This document shows positions 1-15,000 of a DNA stretch of 64,000 nt, piece after piece. How positions within the stretch are numbered: position 1 is the first letter of the stretch; each line of letters starts with the position of its first letter. The DNA lies in assembly GCA_025345505.1 (NCBI GenBank), contig JANVCC010000022.1:32711602-32775601 (forward strand), in the 5' to 3' direction. Source of the DNA: Todiramphus chloris collaris (Eukaryota; Chordata; Aves; Coraciiformes; Alcedinidae). The position numbers and the translations under genes are program-made. The notes under the pieces were generated by a model, which was not told the origin of the DNA, did not search any database, and saw nothing but the letters and a program-made list of their open reading frames with translations.

Positions 1-2559
1 TCTTATAACACATTAAGTGGTAGTACAGATAAAAATAAAAGCAAGGAGAGCAGAGGGTATTCAGGACATCATATATTTTAACTGCACAGAAACACTAAAG
101 GAGACATAACCAAACTCATCCTCTGCAGACGCCTCTCATTTGTTATTATTGGCACCCAAGGGGAGTACGGTGGAGACTTGCTCGTTATCTTAATTTAGAA
201 GAGAATTAGGAGGTTACGTAGTCATAAATATATAAGAGCTTGGGTTTTAATCATCTGAAAATCGTCCCTTGTCACAGCTAATTGCTTTTCAGTTTTAGTG
301 AACACAAGCTTCACCCTTGCTTTCCAGTTAGGCATTGTACGGAGCCCCGCACACTTGGGCCAGAGCTCTCCTGTTCACTCACAGCTATGTTTAATGTAAC
401 CCAAGGGAAAAAAAAACAGAGAAATGACTTTAGTCTGCCGTGAACACAGCACAACTCTGTGTGGCCTCGGAAATCCACTCATCTGACAAGGGTAAATTAA
501 AAAGTCTGATTAAAATCATTTGACTTTTTTTTGAGTGTGACGGGTAACAGCTGCTTAGATGGGTAAGAGCTGAGAGCTTATTTTGTCAGTCTTTGGAAAA
601 AGTTATAAAAGGAAAGAGTCAGCAGAGAAGGGAGTGCAGCCCTTTTGGTGATGTATTTCCACATCAAAGGAGCACTTGACTCCATTTTGCCTTAATCTGC
701 CTGTCCCTCTCCACTTGAACCTTCACTTTGACTAAACCCAAACTTTGTCAAATGCCTCCTCTTCGTTAATTACTATCTCTAGCATCAGCAGACCCAAACA
801 TTGATGAATTCACTTAAAAACTTTGAAAACAGTGCCCAAAAGAAGTCAGAGAGATGGAGGCCAGGCAAGACAGTCACCGTCAGCACAGCCTACACTGCCA
901 GTCTGGAAGCTGCACGTTGCAGCAAGTGATGGTGACAACGTTAAACACAGCGACCGGCCAGGTCTCAGAATCCCTAACTTTGCACACAGGGGGTCCCCAA
1001 AACCTCATCTCTCACACACAAGAGCTTCAAGTCTAAGCACAAGGTAAAGCTCAGAAGCACATTTAGCAGGTAACTCGCGATCACAAGCAAAAAGACCTCA
1101 TCTGCCTGTGTGGAATAACAACTGGAGGTGACTTAAAAATTCAAATCATATTAAAGGTGCAGCATTGTTCACACGTTAAGGAAAGGTGTAACATCCAAGA
1201 AACTCTGGGGTAGAGTGCAACTGGTATGCAAGGAATCCATTTCACAACAGTTCCCTAGGCAACACTGCCTGCAAGCAGCACGGGGGATGGAGTGGAGTGA
1301 AGATTCCACGGCCAGGCCCTGTGAGATCATGGCAGAGATGGGAACTTGATGGTCCTACAGGACTGATAAGCTGCCTGTTTGTGACCCTGTGCCAACAGCC
1401 TGTCAGTTTTTGACAAAGTACTGTCCTGGTGTGAACTTTGCTCATTATAATGTCATTATAATACCAAAACACACCTCATCCCAAAGGCTACCCACCTCCA
1501 AAGTGTGACTGCCCCTCATTGAGCTTGCACTGTGAGTTTTCTTCAGCTCTGTCTTTAAAAGTGAAGTGAGAGAAATTTACACCAGTCATAATAAAGGTAT
1601 TGATGACTGGAGTCACTCAAGCTCCACCTTGAAGGTAAAAATTATTATAAACATGGCTTAAGTGAGGGGGGGGTGTCAGGGAAGATGTCATCATGGACAG
1701 GTCACGGCGGATCCTATCACTGACCATCTCTGACTCCTGGGATCAGTCGAGGGGCTGAACCTCGCTTCTTCCCCCCTTAGGGCACCGTTGGGTAAGATCC
1801 AGACTTTGCAAGTGTCTCCCCAAGAAACTTAGCGATTTTACTGAGCTGCTCTTCAATCTAACGTGCTTTGTGTATCTGCACGTGCTTTCAGACAGGGGAT
1901 TTATCACTGGCAAGCCACAAAAACCTGTACCTCTGTTGATTTCAGTGAACTGCGCTCTTCATGCTGCTGGTTGCACAAGTTCTCTCATCAGGTGACGCCG
2001 ACTCTTTACTGCCTGCGTGAGACTGGGCAGCACAAGTGCAGAGCCAGGAGAGTTCAGATACACTGACAAATATCAAAAATTATCTATTTATATTATGAAT
2101 TTATATTATATAAAATAGTGACAAACTGGACATCACTTGGCATCTAAACCTAGCCGCCCCCAGCCCCTCTGATATCTGAGGACCAGCTGGAACACAACAG
2201 GGGTTATTTTCTGCCAAATTACTCTACTCTTTTACGTGTCAGCCTGCATGAGATCATGGAAACGTGCCAAGCACTGATGGCCAAACCTCAGCACAGAGGA
2301 GCCCAACAAGCAGCAGCAGTGGCTGGTGTGGATCCCCAAGACACAGGCAGTGAGCTGTGGGAAGGGGATTCCTTATGGACTAACCTCTGCAGCAGGGAAG
2401 GAACATAACGTGATGATTGCCAGGAACGAGAGACTGAGTGTGGCTTGCTTCCTGGGAGATTGGAGAATGAATGTTAGAAGAACTAAAGTCCAAAGACAGA
2501 GCACAGAACGAAGGTCCCTGATACATGAGTCACCTCCTGGACAATATTGATAAAAATTA

Positions 2560-3360
2560 AGTTCATGCATCTGCCATTCAGGGAGACCTGGACAGGCTGG
2601 AGAGCTGGGCAGAGGGGAAGCTGATGAAGCTCAAAAAGGGCAAGTTTAGAGTCCTGCACCTGGGGACAAATAACCTTGTGCACCAGTACAGGTTGGAGGT
2701 TGATATGCTGGACCTGGGAGTCCTGGGGGACAGCAAGTTAATCATGAGCCAGCAATATACCCTCGGGGACAAGAAGGCCAATGGTATCCCGGGGTGCATT
2801 AAAAAGTGTGTCCAGCAGGTCAAGGGAGGTTCTCTCCCCCTCTCTACTCTGCTCTAGTGAGACCACATCTGGACTATTGCGTCCCTTTCTGGGCCTCCCT
2901 GTTCAAGAGTCAGGGAACTACTGGAGAGAGTCCATCGCAAAGATGATTAGGGGACTAGAGCGCACCTCTCACGAGGAAGGGCTGAGAGACCTGGGGCTGT
3001 TTAGCCTGGAGAAGACAGAGGGGATCTTATCACTGTTTATAAATATCTAAAGGGTAGGTGCCAAGAGGATGGGGCCAGTCTCTTTTCAGTGGGAACCAGC
3101 GCTAGGACAAAGAGCAATGGGCACAAACTGGAACACAGGAAGTGACACCTAAACACAAGGAGAAGCTTCTTTCCTGGGAGGGTGACAGAGCCTGGAACAG
3201 GCTGCCCAGAGAGGCTGTGGAGTCTCCTCTGGAGACTTTCAAAACCCGCCTGGGCATGATCTCAGGCAACCTGATCTAGATAAACCTGCTTTAACAGGGG
3301 GGTTGGACTAGATGGTCTCCAAAGGTCCCTCCCAACATCTACCATTCCGTAATTCTGTGA
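2560..3360 (+). mobile_element. CR1 LINE, 3' part (5'-truncated)
   Basis: The sequence has the characteristic 3' portion of an avian CR1 element: the block around 2585-2660 encoding the C-terminal end of the reverse transcriptase ORF, the 2970-3060 block ending in a readable [10 protein letters not shown]-like peptide, then the 3' UTR near 3190-3300 (gctgcccagagaggctgtgg) and the terminal attctgtga motif at 3352-3360. Open frames are broken by stops, so the copy is dead. It is inserted antisense to OSBPL11 within its first intron. Confidence 0.85.
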
Positions 3361-6300
3361 CCTGCAACGGAACGGCGCAAACCCAAAACTCTGTATTTAG
3401 TTTTCACCCTGCAAACTTTTAGCCTCCGTACGAGTAACGGATGAGTCTGCTTGAAGGGTATGAAAAACTTGGCTGATATTTAAAACGTTTCCCATGACAG
3501 TATAAGGGTCTAGAGGCAAACAAACAAGCAAATAAAAGAGTAAAAGCACAGACTTTCCAGGCATTAACAATACTCTCCCAGCACAAATTCCCATACCACA
3601 TGGGCCAGGAAATATTCAACATTTGAACTCAGCCTTATTTTTAAATGAGTAACAATTTTAAACACTAAAAAAAGACATTTAAACCCAGTCTGCAAACTGC
3701 ATTTCAAAAAAGGTAGATCTTACAACTGTACACAAACCTGTTAGAGAAGTACAGTTAACCTCTTAATCTTCCTCTGGGTAAGCACTAGTACATTCTGAAG
3801 CACATTAAAAAAAACATTCTCCGCATTATTTATGAACAACAAGTCCGTGGAATTATAACCAGAGTGCTGCTTTGATGATTTTAAGACTAGTGCCTCCTCA
3901 GCAAGAGTTAAACTAAAATATTTGTTGTTGCTAAAGCAGTGTTGTAAGGCAGTTAACACTGTAAATTTAAAAACAAACACAAAACCCCAGTAATATTTCA
4001 CTAGTATGGTACTATCAGCAAAGCTCTTCCGAGCACTCCAGCCAGCTTTTAAGATGGTAGGCTTCAAGAACAACAGGTTGAGGTTCAGGCATTGGCTTTG
4101 CTCACAGATAAGTGCAGTTTGTAAAATATGAGTAAGATGTTCCTTAAAGCCCTCACCAGCATTGCTTCTAATTCAATAACAGTAAAACCTGGTTCAAAGT
4201 CACCCGTGTACTTGAGTAGCCTCCACAACAGGGTTTTTAACTTCTAGAACACAGACTTCAATAATGAATTTGACACAAAACATTGAGCAACTTATCTCGC
4301 CTTTGACAGCGAGGCCTGGCTACACCAGGATCCTGCCCAGCTTTAAGAATACCTCTGCATTCACACTGCTGCCTACACGCATATAGGTGTACCTATGGGT
4401 AGGTGTAACTTTTCAAAGCAGAGATGCTGCTATTGCTATCCAAAATGGTCACAGCAGTCTCAGATTGTCAAAGGAACAGCAACAGCTCAGCAATGATGAG
4501 CCAACAACTCCTAAATTCCATATTTCTGTAGAAATTTATGTGCTTTTTCTGTCACAGAATGACAAAAAAAAAAGGGTAACTGTTGCAACAGACCTGTCAC
4601 AGCCTTAAAGATGCAAATAAATTTTCATTTTAACGTGTTCTGGACTAAGTTTAAGTGAGGATACTATGAAAAAAATCACAATCCAGGAAATAATTATGCA
4701 GGAACTTGTGGTACCTCATCTGAACTCCTGCACAGCACATTTACCATCCCAAAAATCTGGTTTGGTTTTGTTCCATCCTCCCCCCCTTCCGTTTTTTTGA
4801 CCACCACTGAACTTGGCTGCCCAGTTATCACATTTTTTAGTTTATGAATACTGTGAGATGTACCAAAGCTGTCCCTGTAAGCAAAGGACTGAGGTCTATG
4901 AAAAGTTACAAATCAGTTCACACTCTTTTCAGAAAACTATTCCTCTCCAAAGATGTTTACCAGATGCCAAATTTCTACATACCTAACAGCTACTGGAATA
5001 CAATAGGAGTAAACCACTCACAAAGGATTATCGTTAGTCTATTTGTCCTATTTCTAGTTTTAGTTGTCCTTCACGTTGCAGCAGCTGTCAGTGACTCGCA
5101 AGGTGGTCTCCTGTCCTGGGAAGGAATACAATAGTGATGGCAGGGCCAAATTCCCACTATATCCTGTTTACATGCAGCATCTACATTCAAGACTGGGATG
5201 CTAAGGAAGAGCATTCCCAGAATGACGTCTTTCAGGAGCTTCAGCCAAGACACCCAGGCTCACACCTGACAAGCGCTGGGCCAATATTTTCTGCAAGAAA
5301 CAGCTCCAATCCAGAAGGCCTTCCCACCTTTTTATCACATCCCTCATGGAGTAGCTCTCCCCAAAAGCCCCACACAAACATAATCGCCACTCGCAGTGGC
5401 ACAAAACTAAACCCATCTGGGAAGTGATTACAGAAAACTTCCATTCTACCCCTCTGATGATTTTAGTTTTGCTGGGACCCAGACAGCACCACGTGGGATA
5501 CTTTGAGCGGCCAGGTCTCTGCAGGCTCAGCAGCTGCTTGAAGAGCAAACACAGCAGCCAAAGGCTTCCCCACAGATTTGCAGAAGGCCTGGCTTTAAGC
5601 AGCAGCTGAGTATTTGTGGATTTGCTTCCAGCATTAAGGGTGACCAGGAGCCTGGAACCCATGTAGATGCCAGGGAGGGCTCCTAAAGGGGGATCCAGCC
5701 TCCATAGATGCCACCACTGCCATTATGACAGTGCCTTTGGGGCCCGGCAATAGGGAAGAGGCCCCTTTATACCCTGGTGAAAGAGAAGATCTTCAGATTA
5801 AAAGCTAGCAAAGCCTAAAGGAAAGAAAAAAAGAATTTAAAACCTTAAGATGGTAACAGCTGCAAAGCAATGAGTGGCTTTGGCTACATGGTTTGCAAAA
5901 AGCAGCAGCCATGTTCATTGAAGTTGTTCATCTCTCTGCCCGCAGGCTTGCTGCTGGTAGTAGCTTTTTCCTCCCTGCCCACTTCAAAGTGCTTATCTAC
6001 AACACACTGATTCCCCTTTCTGTAACATGAAGGGGAAGGGCGGGTGAGAAGAGAACCGAAAAAACCAACGGTGTCAGCAATAGAAACTTCGGGCAGAGCT
6101 TCTGCAGCTGCAAAGCACTTGCTCCCAAGAAGCCACCGCCAAGTTACGCACGCTCCAGTCCCACAGCTCACTGGTGCAAGAGCAGGTTCCCCAGTGCACC
6201 CAACAAGGTAAAGGCAGAAGCCCCTATTTGCTTACAGAGTATCTACAGCAATAAATTAGCTGTGCTTCTCCAAATATCTTCTGGAAGAAAAAACTAACCT

Positions 6301-7977
6301 TGCACCAGCAGTTAACTGTAATGTGGCAGCAAAGTTCCTGCTCTGCAGCTCATGCGTTCAATTTTAAGTTTAGAAACCAAGTGCAAGTTGAAAAGGTTCA
6401 ATGGTATGACAAGAACACTGACAGTAGACCCTGAGGATGCTTCAGAATACCTACCACTTGGCCACAAGCATGCTAGCAACACACACATCATCCTTAGGTA
6501 GAAAAACTTCTCTTTAGCACACGCTCCCGAGAGCAGAGATGTGCACTGGAAGAGCAGCACAGCCTTGCCACGAAGGAAGGAAGGAAGGGTGCAGCAGAGC
6601 CACCGTGAGCTGCCAGCTCCACCTGAGCCCAGGCTTCCCATCTGGGTGTGAGGGGCAATCCCAGCACCCAGCTCTCCTGGCCCCTTGCCGTCAACACGGC
6701 AGTTGTGTTTGGCACCTGAAGTTTCTAGTGATAGTAGTTCTCAAAGGGAATGATAACTCGAGTTTAGAGGTTTGGGGCTTTTTAAAACCATCCCACTTAC
6801 ATTAGCATTCAATTCTCTTTTGTGCATTAATGCTACAGGGCAGTTACACACAAACAGAACTGAACTGTAACGCTTTTGTGGGGTACCAACAGCAGAGAAA
6901 AAAAGAAAAGCAAACATCTAATTAACAGGCAGCAAAACACTGCTCTCACTGGACCACTGTGAAGCTGATATTTAAGCACTTTATCATTTAGAGAGCTCTT
7001 TAGCTCTCAAAATACATCTGCCTGGAAAAAAACTGCAGCGACTTGCAGCTAAGCAATTTTTCTTGCACATGCACGAACACCTCAAGTCAGCAAGTACTCC
7101 CCTCACGTACAGATGACTTGTGGATTTGCGTCAGCACAACACAAGTGAGGCTGGACCCCAGAGTCGGTAGCTAAGCCTGCAGAATTTTCTGCAGTGGTAA
7201 CTAGTATTCAAGCTATTGCTGGAAAAATAACTGTAGATTTAGTCAACAGCACTTCAGAGCTGAAGCTTACAAAAAGCAGGCACCTCAGAAGGTCTGAACT
7301 CTCCCCTTGATACCTCCAGGCAATGACTGTTACCTGCAGCTTTCCCACCATCTGCCTCACCAGCTTACAGCCGCACATCATAATGCACAGCTTCACCTCT
7401 TGCTGTTACCAAAACCCAAAACCTTCCAAGTTCAAGCAGTCAAATTAAAGCTACTCTGCTCAGGGAACAGTACCAGCATAACATCAGCAAGGCCAACAGA
7501 CTGAGGAATGAACACCTCTGCCATTTTGGACTACCTGCTAACTACAGTACCTCAGAAAGCAGTGGAACTCTGTAAGAACTACTCACAGAAACTGGTGGAG
7601 CAAACTTCTGCATCACTTACTCTGAGCACAATCCATCATGGTTTAGCTTACTAAGCATTCCATCCCAAAGCATTCTGGTCCATCTCTGGTCTAATTCCTC
7701 TTACCCTATCAGAAATACAAAGATATACCCTTCCAGTCTGAAGACTTATTTGCGATTATAACTTTAAGATTCTGTTGACAATTTCACATTGCCATCCTGG
7801 ACTTTACAGCAATAAAACACTGGCTATTAAATGGAAGGTAAATACACTGATAAATTACTCCAGATAAGCCTCTTGCTTTAAATTATTTCTGAATCATTTT
7901 TAAAACATTTCAGATTAAATACAGAGGATAACGATTATTACCACTTGCCAAGCAAGAAGACACTTAATTGACTATCA

Positions 7978-8090
7978 CTTAGATGTGGTGTTGGGGGACA
8001 TGGTCTAGGGGCAAACTTGTAGAGTAGGACTAATGGTTGGACACAATGATCCCAAGGGTCTTTCCCAACCTGAGTGATTCTGTGACTATA
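7978..8090 (+). mobile_element. CR1 LINE 3' terminal fragment
   Basis: About 110 bp resembling the last part of a CR1 3' UTR: a gatgtggtgttgggggacatgg-like block, then a block with ggttggacacaatgatccc, ending in gagtgattctgtgact. Very similar in layout to the fragment at 11900-12035. It is an old 5'-truncated insertion with no coding sequence. Confidence 0.7.
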
Positions 8091-8159
8091 TTATCTAAAT
8101 ATTGAGAAAAACTATAATCCTGAGTACAGCACAGAAAAAAGTGTGTGGACAGACTCAAG

Positions 8160-8880
8160 AAGCAGTGGCCAATCGTTTGAAGCCTAACTAGCAAACAGTT
8201 ACAAGTGGTATGCTTCAGAGGTCAGTACCAGTACATGCCTCCCAACTGGCTGGTGGATCAGCAGGTACTCTCCACAACCTCGCAGGTGAGACTAAGCCTA
8301 GGGGAACAGTCAGGATGCAGTATGGTGGGCTGCCTTTCCAGGGGATCCCAACAGTCCAGAGGAACATGCTGCATGAGACCACTCAAACTTTGGCAGAAAC
8401 AAAGCAAAGCCTTATGCCTGGGATGGACTAAGCCATGGACCAGTGCAAGCAAAGTGTGTCATGCCAGACAAGAAAATGCTGAAGGACCTGGGTCTGTTCA
8501 GCCCCCTTCAGAAGCAGGGAATCCTTAATGAGGATCTTGCCACTGTCTCCTCTACATATGGAGAAGATGGAGAGGCTCTTTTCAGGGATGCACAGAAGAA
8601 AGGAAAGCAGCAAGGATCTCAAGCTGTAGAAAACAAACAAACAAAACAAACCCAAACAAACAAAAAATCCTTGCCTGATGCAAGGAAAAATCTTCACAAT
8701 GAGGGGAGGCAAGTCCTCAGCCAGGAGCCCAGAGAGGGGGCATCATCCCCAAAACTCAACCAGTAGTCCTGAATGACCTCTTCTAACTTTGAAGCCGGCC
8801 CTGTTTTGGGCAGTGTGCTGGACGAGAGATTTCCCAGTGATCCCTCTCAACCCAAATTAGTCTATAATTCTTGGATATAG
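8160..8880 (+). mobile_element. Degenerate CR1 LINE fragment (end of RT ORF and 3' UTR)
   Basis: Decayed blocks appear in CR1 order. Around 8200-8230 is a remnant of the reverse-transcriptase region that normally reads [10 protein letters not shown]. Around 8283-8300 is a gagactaagcc remnant of the FADDTKL region. Around 8477-8600 is the block ending in the region equivalent to LGLFSLEK, and the 3' UTR ends near 8850-8880. Multiple indels and stops are present. An A-rich (AAAC)n-like patch interrupts it at 8634-8668. Confidence 0.6.
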
Positions 8881-11800
8881 ATAAATTGAACAAAAAATGT
8901 TCCTACAATAAAATTGAGGCATATGGTACTCAGAAGGTTTAAACTCTAAGGCAGCACATGTGTTAACCACCTATGATTACAACAATACATAAAAAGAGCA
9001 GGACTACTTTCTTGTTCAGTGTTTTAAGTGGACAGTGATTCCCAGACAAGGAATTATTCAAAACTACTCCTTTTCACCATGTAAAGAGCATCAGGTATTA
9101 TTCCTTTGGCACTCATGTGCTAATAAAGAGTTTCCTTAGTTTTCTCCTCTTGCTCTTGTCACTGACATTTGTGGACTCATGTACCAAACAATAAAAGGAC
9201 AAGGATATTGGCATTCCATTCCACAATTTTCAGCCTCTCTAACCTTGAAATAGTTGTGTCCCAATTTTTATTTTATTCATACACTCAAATCACAGCTTCT
9301 GCGTTCAGCTGCAGCTGTGACCCTGGGAAAGCTTTGCGAGATCGGGGCCAACTTCTCCAAACTAGGCCTCCGAGAAAAATAGGAACACATAGTTAGTGAT
9401 TACAAGGGAAAATCCACTTGAAACAATATGACTATTACCACAGAGGAAGTCAGAGCCAGGGTCAGAAACCATCTCCTTAATATAGCATCCTGCAGCTCTG
9501 CCCAGAAGATCTCATGCTTTCTGTTACATCTCCACTGCAACAATGAAATCGACTTCTCAACGTGAACTGGGCTCCCCAGGAAACTTATCTGTTAAGGTCT
9601 AAGCATTAAACAAGATTTCAAAGATTTCCAGCCTCATCAAAAACTCAGGAATTTACACCTGGGAGGAAAAAAAAATAAAAATGTGTACTTTGGAGCAAAA
9701 AGCCTTCCCCTGACACCGATATTCCTGCCTCGAAGCAGGCTGTCAAATACAAGATTGTCCTGTGAACACACACAAAGAAACAGTATTTCTCCCACCCTGT
9801 CAGCCTGCCCTCCCCTCCCCTTTCAACATCAGCCGCAGAGAGTACAGCACATCTGCAATGGTACAAGCTTTGCCAGCACCCTAAACAGAAAGCTGCCTGG
9901 CAGCATTACCAGCAAGCAGTGATGCCCTGCAAGAACTCATCAGCCCTGGCAGCTCAGTGCGTGTGGAGGCAGCGTCCTTAATGAACCAGCAGCCCTTGCC
10001 CACAGGCCCAAGCTGCCCCGCTGGGGTGGACACAGAACCCAGCCAGGCGAAGGGAACCGGAGGGCAGCAGGAGGCCCTTTCTGCTTTACGCAGTGTCAGT
10101 AGGTCAGCCACAACCCCTCTGCTTTCCACCTTCTCTCTGGGGAGTGAACGTGTGTGGCGGGGAGGATGTTAATGTTGTAGGCACTGTTAATTAACTTGCT
10201 GCTACATAATTACATTAGAAAAGGTGAAGTTGAAAAATACCCTTTGCACTCAGCCAGGGAGAGGCATTTGTAAGGGCCATTAACTCCTGCAGATATCTAG
10301 TCCATGGAAAGCACTAATTATTTGATACTTACAAGATATTCAAAAGCTTGTGCTTCTTCAGTTTAGCCTAATTTGAACTCTAAATTAGCATCCCAGTATT
10401 AATACAAGTACCTTCTCATGCCAGGCCTAACTCTGGCATTTGTCACCCCTGCCCCAGTGGGTTTTACAGCCTACCCCTTCAACACAGGGATGCTCCCGGG
10501 ATCCAGAGAGACAGTGCTCTTTAGAGCCACTCACTGAAGAGCCACAGGGCTGCAGAAGGGAACCCAGACCTTGCTGACCTGGTTCAGGTTCCCTACTAGA
10601 ACATCAGCCACCAGGAACCTCCTGATTTAATTACCCAAACCTGTTTTCCCAACTCTATCCACTTATTAACCCTCACACTTCTCTTCATCTGTAATGGGTA
10701 TGAGCTTCCATTGGCTCCAACCCCGCTCTTTCAGGTCATAAATACATGCGTGAACATGCAAGGCCCCCCTGCCTTTTCAGAATGGAGCTTCAGCAACTCG
10801 TAAAATCAGGTTTATAAAAGCTGACCTTAATGTTTCAGTGCCAGAATGGCTCCTGAGAAGGCCACCACCAGCTGACCCTTTTAAACACAGGCTTCTTGCC
10901 TATTCTAGTGAGCAAATTATGAGACATGCAGCATTTCTAAATAAGAGTTATGAATACGGTAAACTCTTTAAGCAAAGACTCAAATAAGGATAAAAAAAAA
11001 AAATCAGGCACCAGGTTTTTCAGCCAGCACATCAAGCCAATGTGACAGCCATCCCAATCTGATTTTTGGCAATAAAAAAGGAATGCAACACACAAAACTG
11101 CACAAAGAAAATCTGAATTTCACAGCAATCACTTAGGAAATTCTTTTCAACAACCCATTCACAACACTACAAAAGGCCAGCAGTAAGTTGGACAGAGAGC
11201 AGCTCGGGCTTTCTTAAGGCCACAGAGTGATGAGCTATCACCACAGATCATCAGAAAGAGAAGCAAGGATGATCAGGGCTTGCTTTGACACAAGCTTGAT
11301 GACATCAGAGCCACCAGCCAAGCCAAAAGCTGCCAGGAGAATATAATAACAGGGGCAGCAGAAACCCCAACCCCTGGTGGCCAGTGCCTCGGTGTCACAA
11401 TGCCAACAGGTTGTTACCACAGCAGGAAACCGAGGAAGCAGGGAGGCCTCTAAGAGCAGGGGAAAGTCGAAGCAGGAGCAGCCCTTGCCAGACCTCCCAG
11501 GTAACACCCCAAAATTCCAGCCTCTCTCTCCCTCTGTGGTTGCGCACAAGGAAGGGGGTTGCAGTTACCAATTACAGCAAATACACAGAAATTCCACGTA
11601 GGATCCCAAAGTTTGGTTTAAGCAGTGCAGAAAGAAAACCCAGGACAAGGGAGAGGGGGAATAAAGAGGAAGTACTAGGGCCACCAGTATTAGAGAGAAC
11701 TGTTCTGGCATGACACTAATGTTTATATGGAGGTTTTGGAGGTTTCTCAAGTGATAGGGACTTCAATTTAAATTCTGGCCTGCTCTCAGGAGTCCAGAAT

Positions 11801-11899
11801 TAATTAGGTCAGTTAACTCACTCTATTGCAGCCTAAGCAAGAATTCAGTGCTTACATTAATGCTATGATGGGAAATGTTGAGAAACAGAAGCACCTTGC

Positions 11900-12035
11900 A
11901 GCAAGACTCTAGAAATCCTGGAGGTGTTTAAAAGACATGTAGATGTGGTGCTCAGGGACATGGGTTTAGCAGTGATGAGTTAATGGTCACACCTCATGAT
12001 CTTAAAGGTCTCTTCCAACCATGTTTTCTTACAAC
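11900..12035 (+). mobile_element. CR1 LINE 3' terminal fragment
   Basis: This matches the CR1 3' end pattern: an aaatcctggaggtgtttaaaa-like block, then gatgtggtgctcagggacatgg, then cctcatgatcttaaaggtctcttccaacc. It lacks clear copies of the terminal octamer. It is a small fragment in the OSBPL11 intron with no coding capacity. Confidence 0.7.
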
Positions 12036-15000
12036 TAAGGCTGACATCACCACACTCAGAAAAGATTCTTATCAACATACCCTCAAGAAGATAGCATGTT
12101 TCAAGACACTCCCTTTTATTACCACCAATTAGATAATTTTTGCAAAACAGCAAGAATAAAAATCATGAACACTTCCACAGACCAGCTCAGTTTCACACAC
12201 TCATCTTCCACGTGTCTGAAGTGCAAAGGATTGTCCATCACCCTTCAAGTTAACTGGGATCAAACTCAGAAATAAGTGTTTCCTTTATAATACATTTCTT
12301 AGGGTATCACTTTATGAAGAGTTCACGGCCAACTAAGTGCAGAATTAAAATATATCATCTGTTTCAGCAACCAGGTCTTCTGTTCCGCTAGCACACGCTG
12401 ACCCGCGCAAACACAGCCGACTCAATTAAGGTCAGTAATTGTTTACTCTTTCTAGTATGTATGAACAGTGCAGCACAGTGTCAACTGCAAAACAACCAAA
12501 GCCCTTAAAAGAAGACTGGTGACCATTTAACTTGCTTTAAATCTGTTATCCTTTTGAATCTGATACCAAAAAAAAAATGACAGTGCTACTCTTTTTACTC
12601 AAACTGCCTCTCTGCTGTTTGTCTGCATTTCTGTTTACTTACTCTCTACCTTTCTTACTCCAAAGCCACATGGAGTAATTCTGCAAAAGAATCTGCCTTA
12701 AGTTAATAACCCAATGACAAGCAGAAGCCATCCAGCATGAAGAACCCTCTTACCTGCCATTGTCACACCTAGTAAAAAATAAAAATCAAAAAAAAGTAGT
12801 TTTACTCTAGCAAGTTAACTCCTTTTCTTAGAAGCTACTTTCATCCAAACATTTTTCTATACTAATTCACAACTATAAATAGCCCTGCAGCACTTAATTT
12901 TAGTCAGCTGTTTCTGAAAGTTTACTGGCTTCCTTAGAAAAAGGAGAAAAAGACATAATCTAAAAATATATGGCTAAATCCACAGTAAGCAGATGCAAAA
13001 ACCATTTCAGAAATACGGAACAAAGGCAGTTCTCTACAAAAACAGAACTGAAAAGGAAATAGGTTTTGAAATGTAACCTGTAGGCTTAAAAATCACCAAT
13101 CATTTGGGAAATTTATGAACGTTTTACAGGTATTTCTTCCAGCAAGGGAAGAAATTCTGGGTGCAGAGCCACAAAGACAAACATAAGGGAATAGCACATT
13201 AGCATGTCTCCAGCTGGGAAAGACAATCTTCTTTTCTTGAGTCAACCACAATATTTGAACTTCTAATTTTGTGGATAAGTGAGAATCAGTTAAAGCAAGT
13301 CACTTCTCTGAGAATTATCTGAAAGCCCTTCAAGCCAGGCTGAAATGACTTGTTTTACTTCTCTGGCACATATTCTGACCAGCTCTTTATTTAGCTCACA
13401 GACATAGATCTGCTTTCTGGCTCTGACATTTTTACACCGTTTGAATGACTGAGATTCACGTGCCACAGAAGTACCTGCCAAAGCTGACTCCTTTCTCTCA
13501 CTGCTTTGAAACTACTCCGTTTAACCTAGAGCAAGGCAAAAATTAAAGGAAGATGGTCAAGCATAAAGGCAGAATTGATGAATGCAAATAATTCTTTATG
13601 TGAGCAACGCTACACTTAACTCCTAGTTTGATTACTGCTGAAAATAAGGAAGCTGTTTAGAAAACATTATAATAATAAATTACTTCATCAAGTAATCCTT
13701 TAATAAGTTGAAGTTATTCAGACGTCTCGCATCACAGTAACTCTCTCTCCAAATGATAAAGAGTTCAGTGTGCAGCACGGCCTCTCAGGCTCTCTTTATC
13801 TACTTAATTGCAAGTTAACAGTCACACTGTTTCTGACTAGCAAGGAAAATGCAGCCAACTAGGTAACTCTCAGGTGCACTCTGATCCTGAGCATGTATTC
13901 ATAAGTAAACAAGATTATTTCCTGTCAAATTGCTGTAAGACATTTGCTCAAGAACCCTTAACTTCTATTAAGAAGAAGAAAAAAAAAAGTCTCTTACTGT
14001 CCTCTGAAGAAACCAAGCCCTTACAAATTTCAAGGAGTACTGGCTGCCTAAACTCACCATGCACAGACTACAAGCAGAAAGAGCCTCAGCTGTATCTCTG
14101 CATCATCTGAAGTGTCTGGCAGCCTCTGGTTGTCTCTTCTTCTCCACTATGGTAAGTGTTTGGTCTAACTATCATAGCTATTTAAAAATCTCCCTATTAT
14201 TCCACTATAAAAATATAAAGTTAGATGCTCTGCTTCATTTTTCATTTTCTAGACATGCACTTTACCCCAGGGATGTGTGACTCTCCATCTCTGAGAGATC
14301 TGGGTTTCATTATTTCAGTTTCCAGCAGTGCTAGAAATAGATGATTTTTTTTTCCATAAGCATAATTCCCCATCTGGAGCATTAAAGCATAGAGTACCTG
14401 TTATCCAATTTGTCTGACCACTGTGCTACAGCAGTTTTGACAAGATGCTTCATCAAATACAGAGCCATGCTTCTGTATCAGATACAGTTTATGCTGAGAA
14501 AGTACTTCAGGATCCCACTTCTGCCAAGCTGCGTGACCACACGTTGCTCACACTGTGCTATCAAAGTTAAAGATCAAACTTCCACCAGAAACTCACAGCA
14601 AATCTGTTTCTAAAACCCATAATGTATTATTAGATAGCTCTTTCTGTTGTCGATACATTTTATAACGGAAATAATCCACAAAGTAAAAACTAAGCTGTAG
14701 CATCCTATCCAGAAGAACTTCCCAGGGAAGCAAGGGGAAAGATAATAACATAGGAGTAAATAATTGATTCCCAACAGTGCAGTGCAGAGATTAATAGTGA
14801 GGTACCTCAAGTGTCCCCAGTAATACAACTGGTACATTAAGTGTGTCCTGATGAACTAGGGGAAAAAAAAATTAAAAAAAATCATTTGCACTAAAGTATT
14901 AGAGCAAATTAAACTAGGCATCAATAGCTGCAAGGAATATAGCTGCAAGGAACTGTGTGGACAGTTCCCACTACAGATGTCAAGAAATCAAACTGGCTGT

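Noticed and set aside
5201-5662. 153-codon minus-strand open frame in the OSBPL11 intron
   Set aside because: No homology recognised, no splice context, overlapping frames on both strands. Read as chance.
12745-12775. Possible 15-base micro-exon on the minus strand (AG before GTGTGACAATGGCAG, then GTAAGA)
   Set aside because: The donor is excellent, but the segment is not part of the known OSBPL11 coding order and has no other support; most likely a chance splice-like match.
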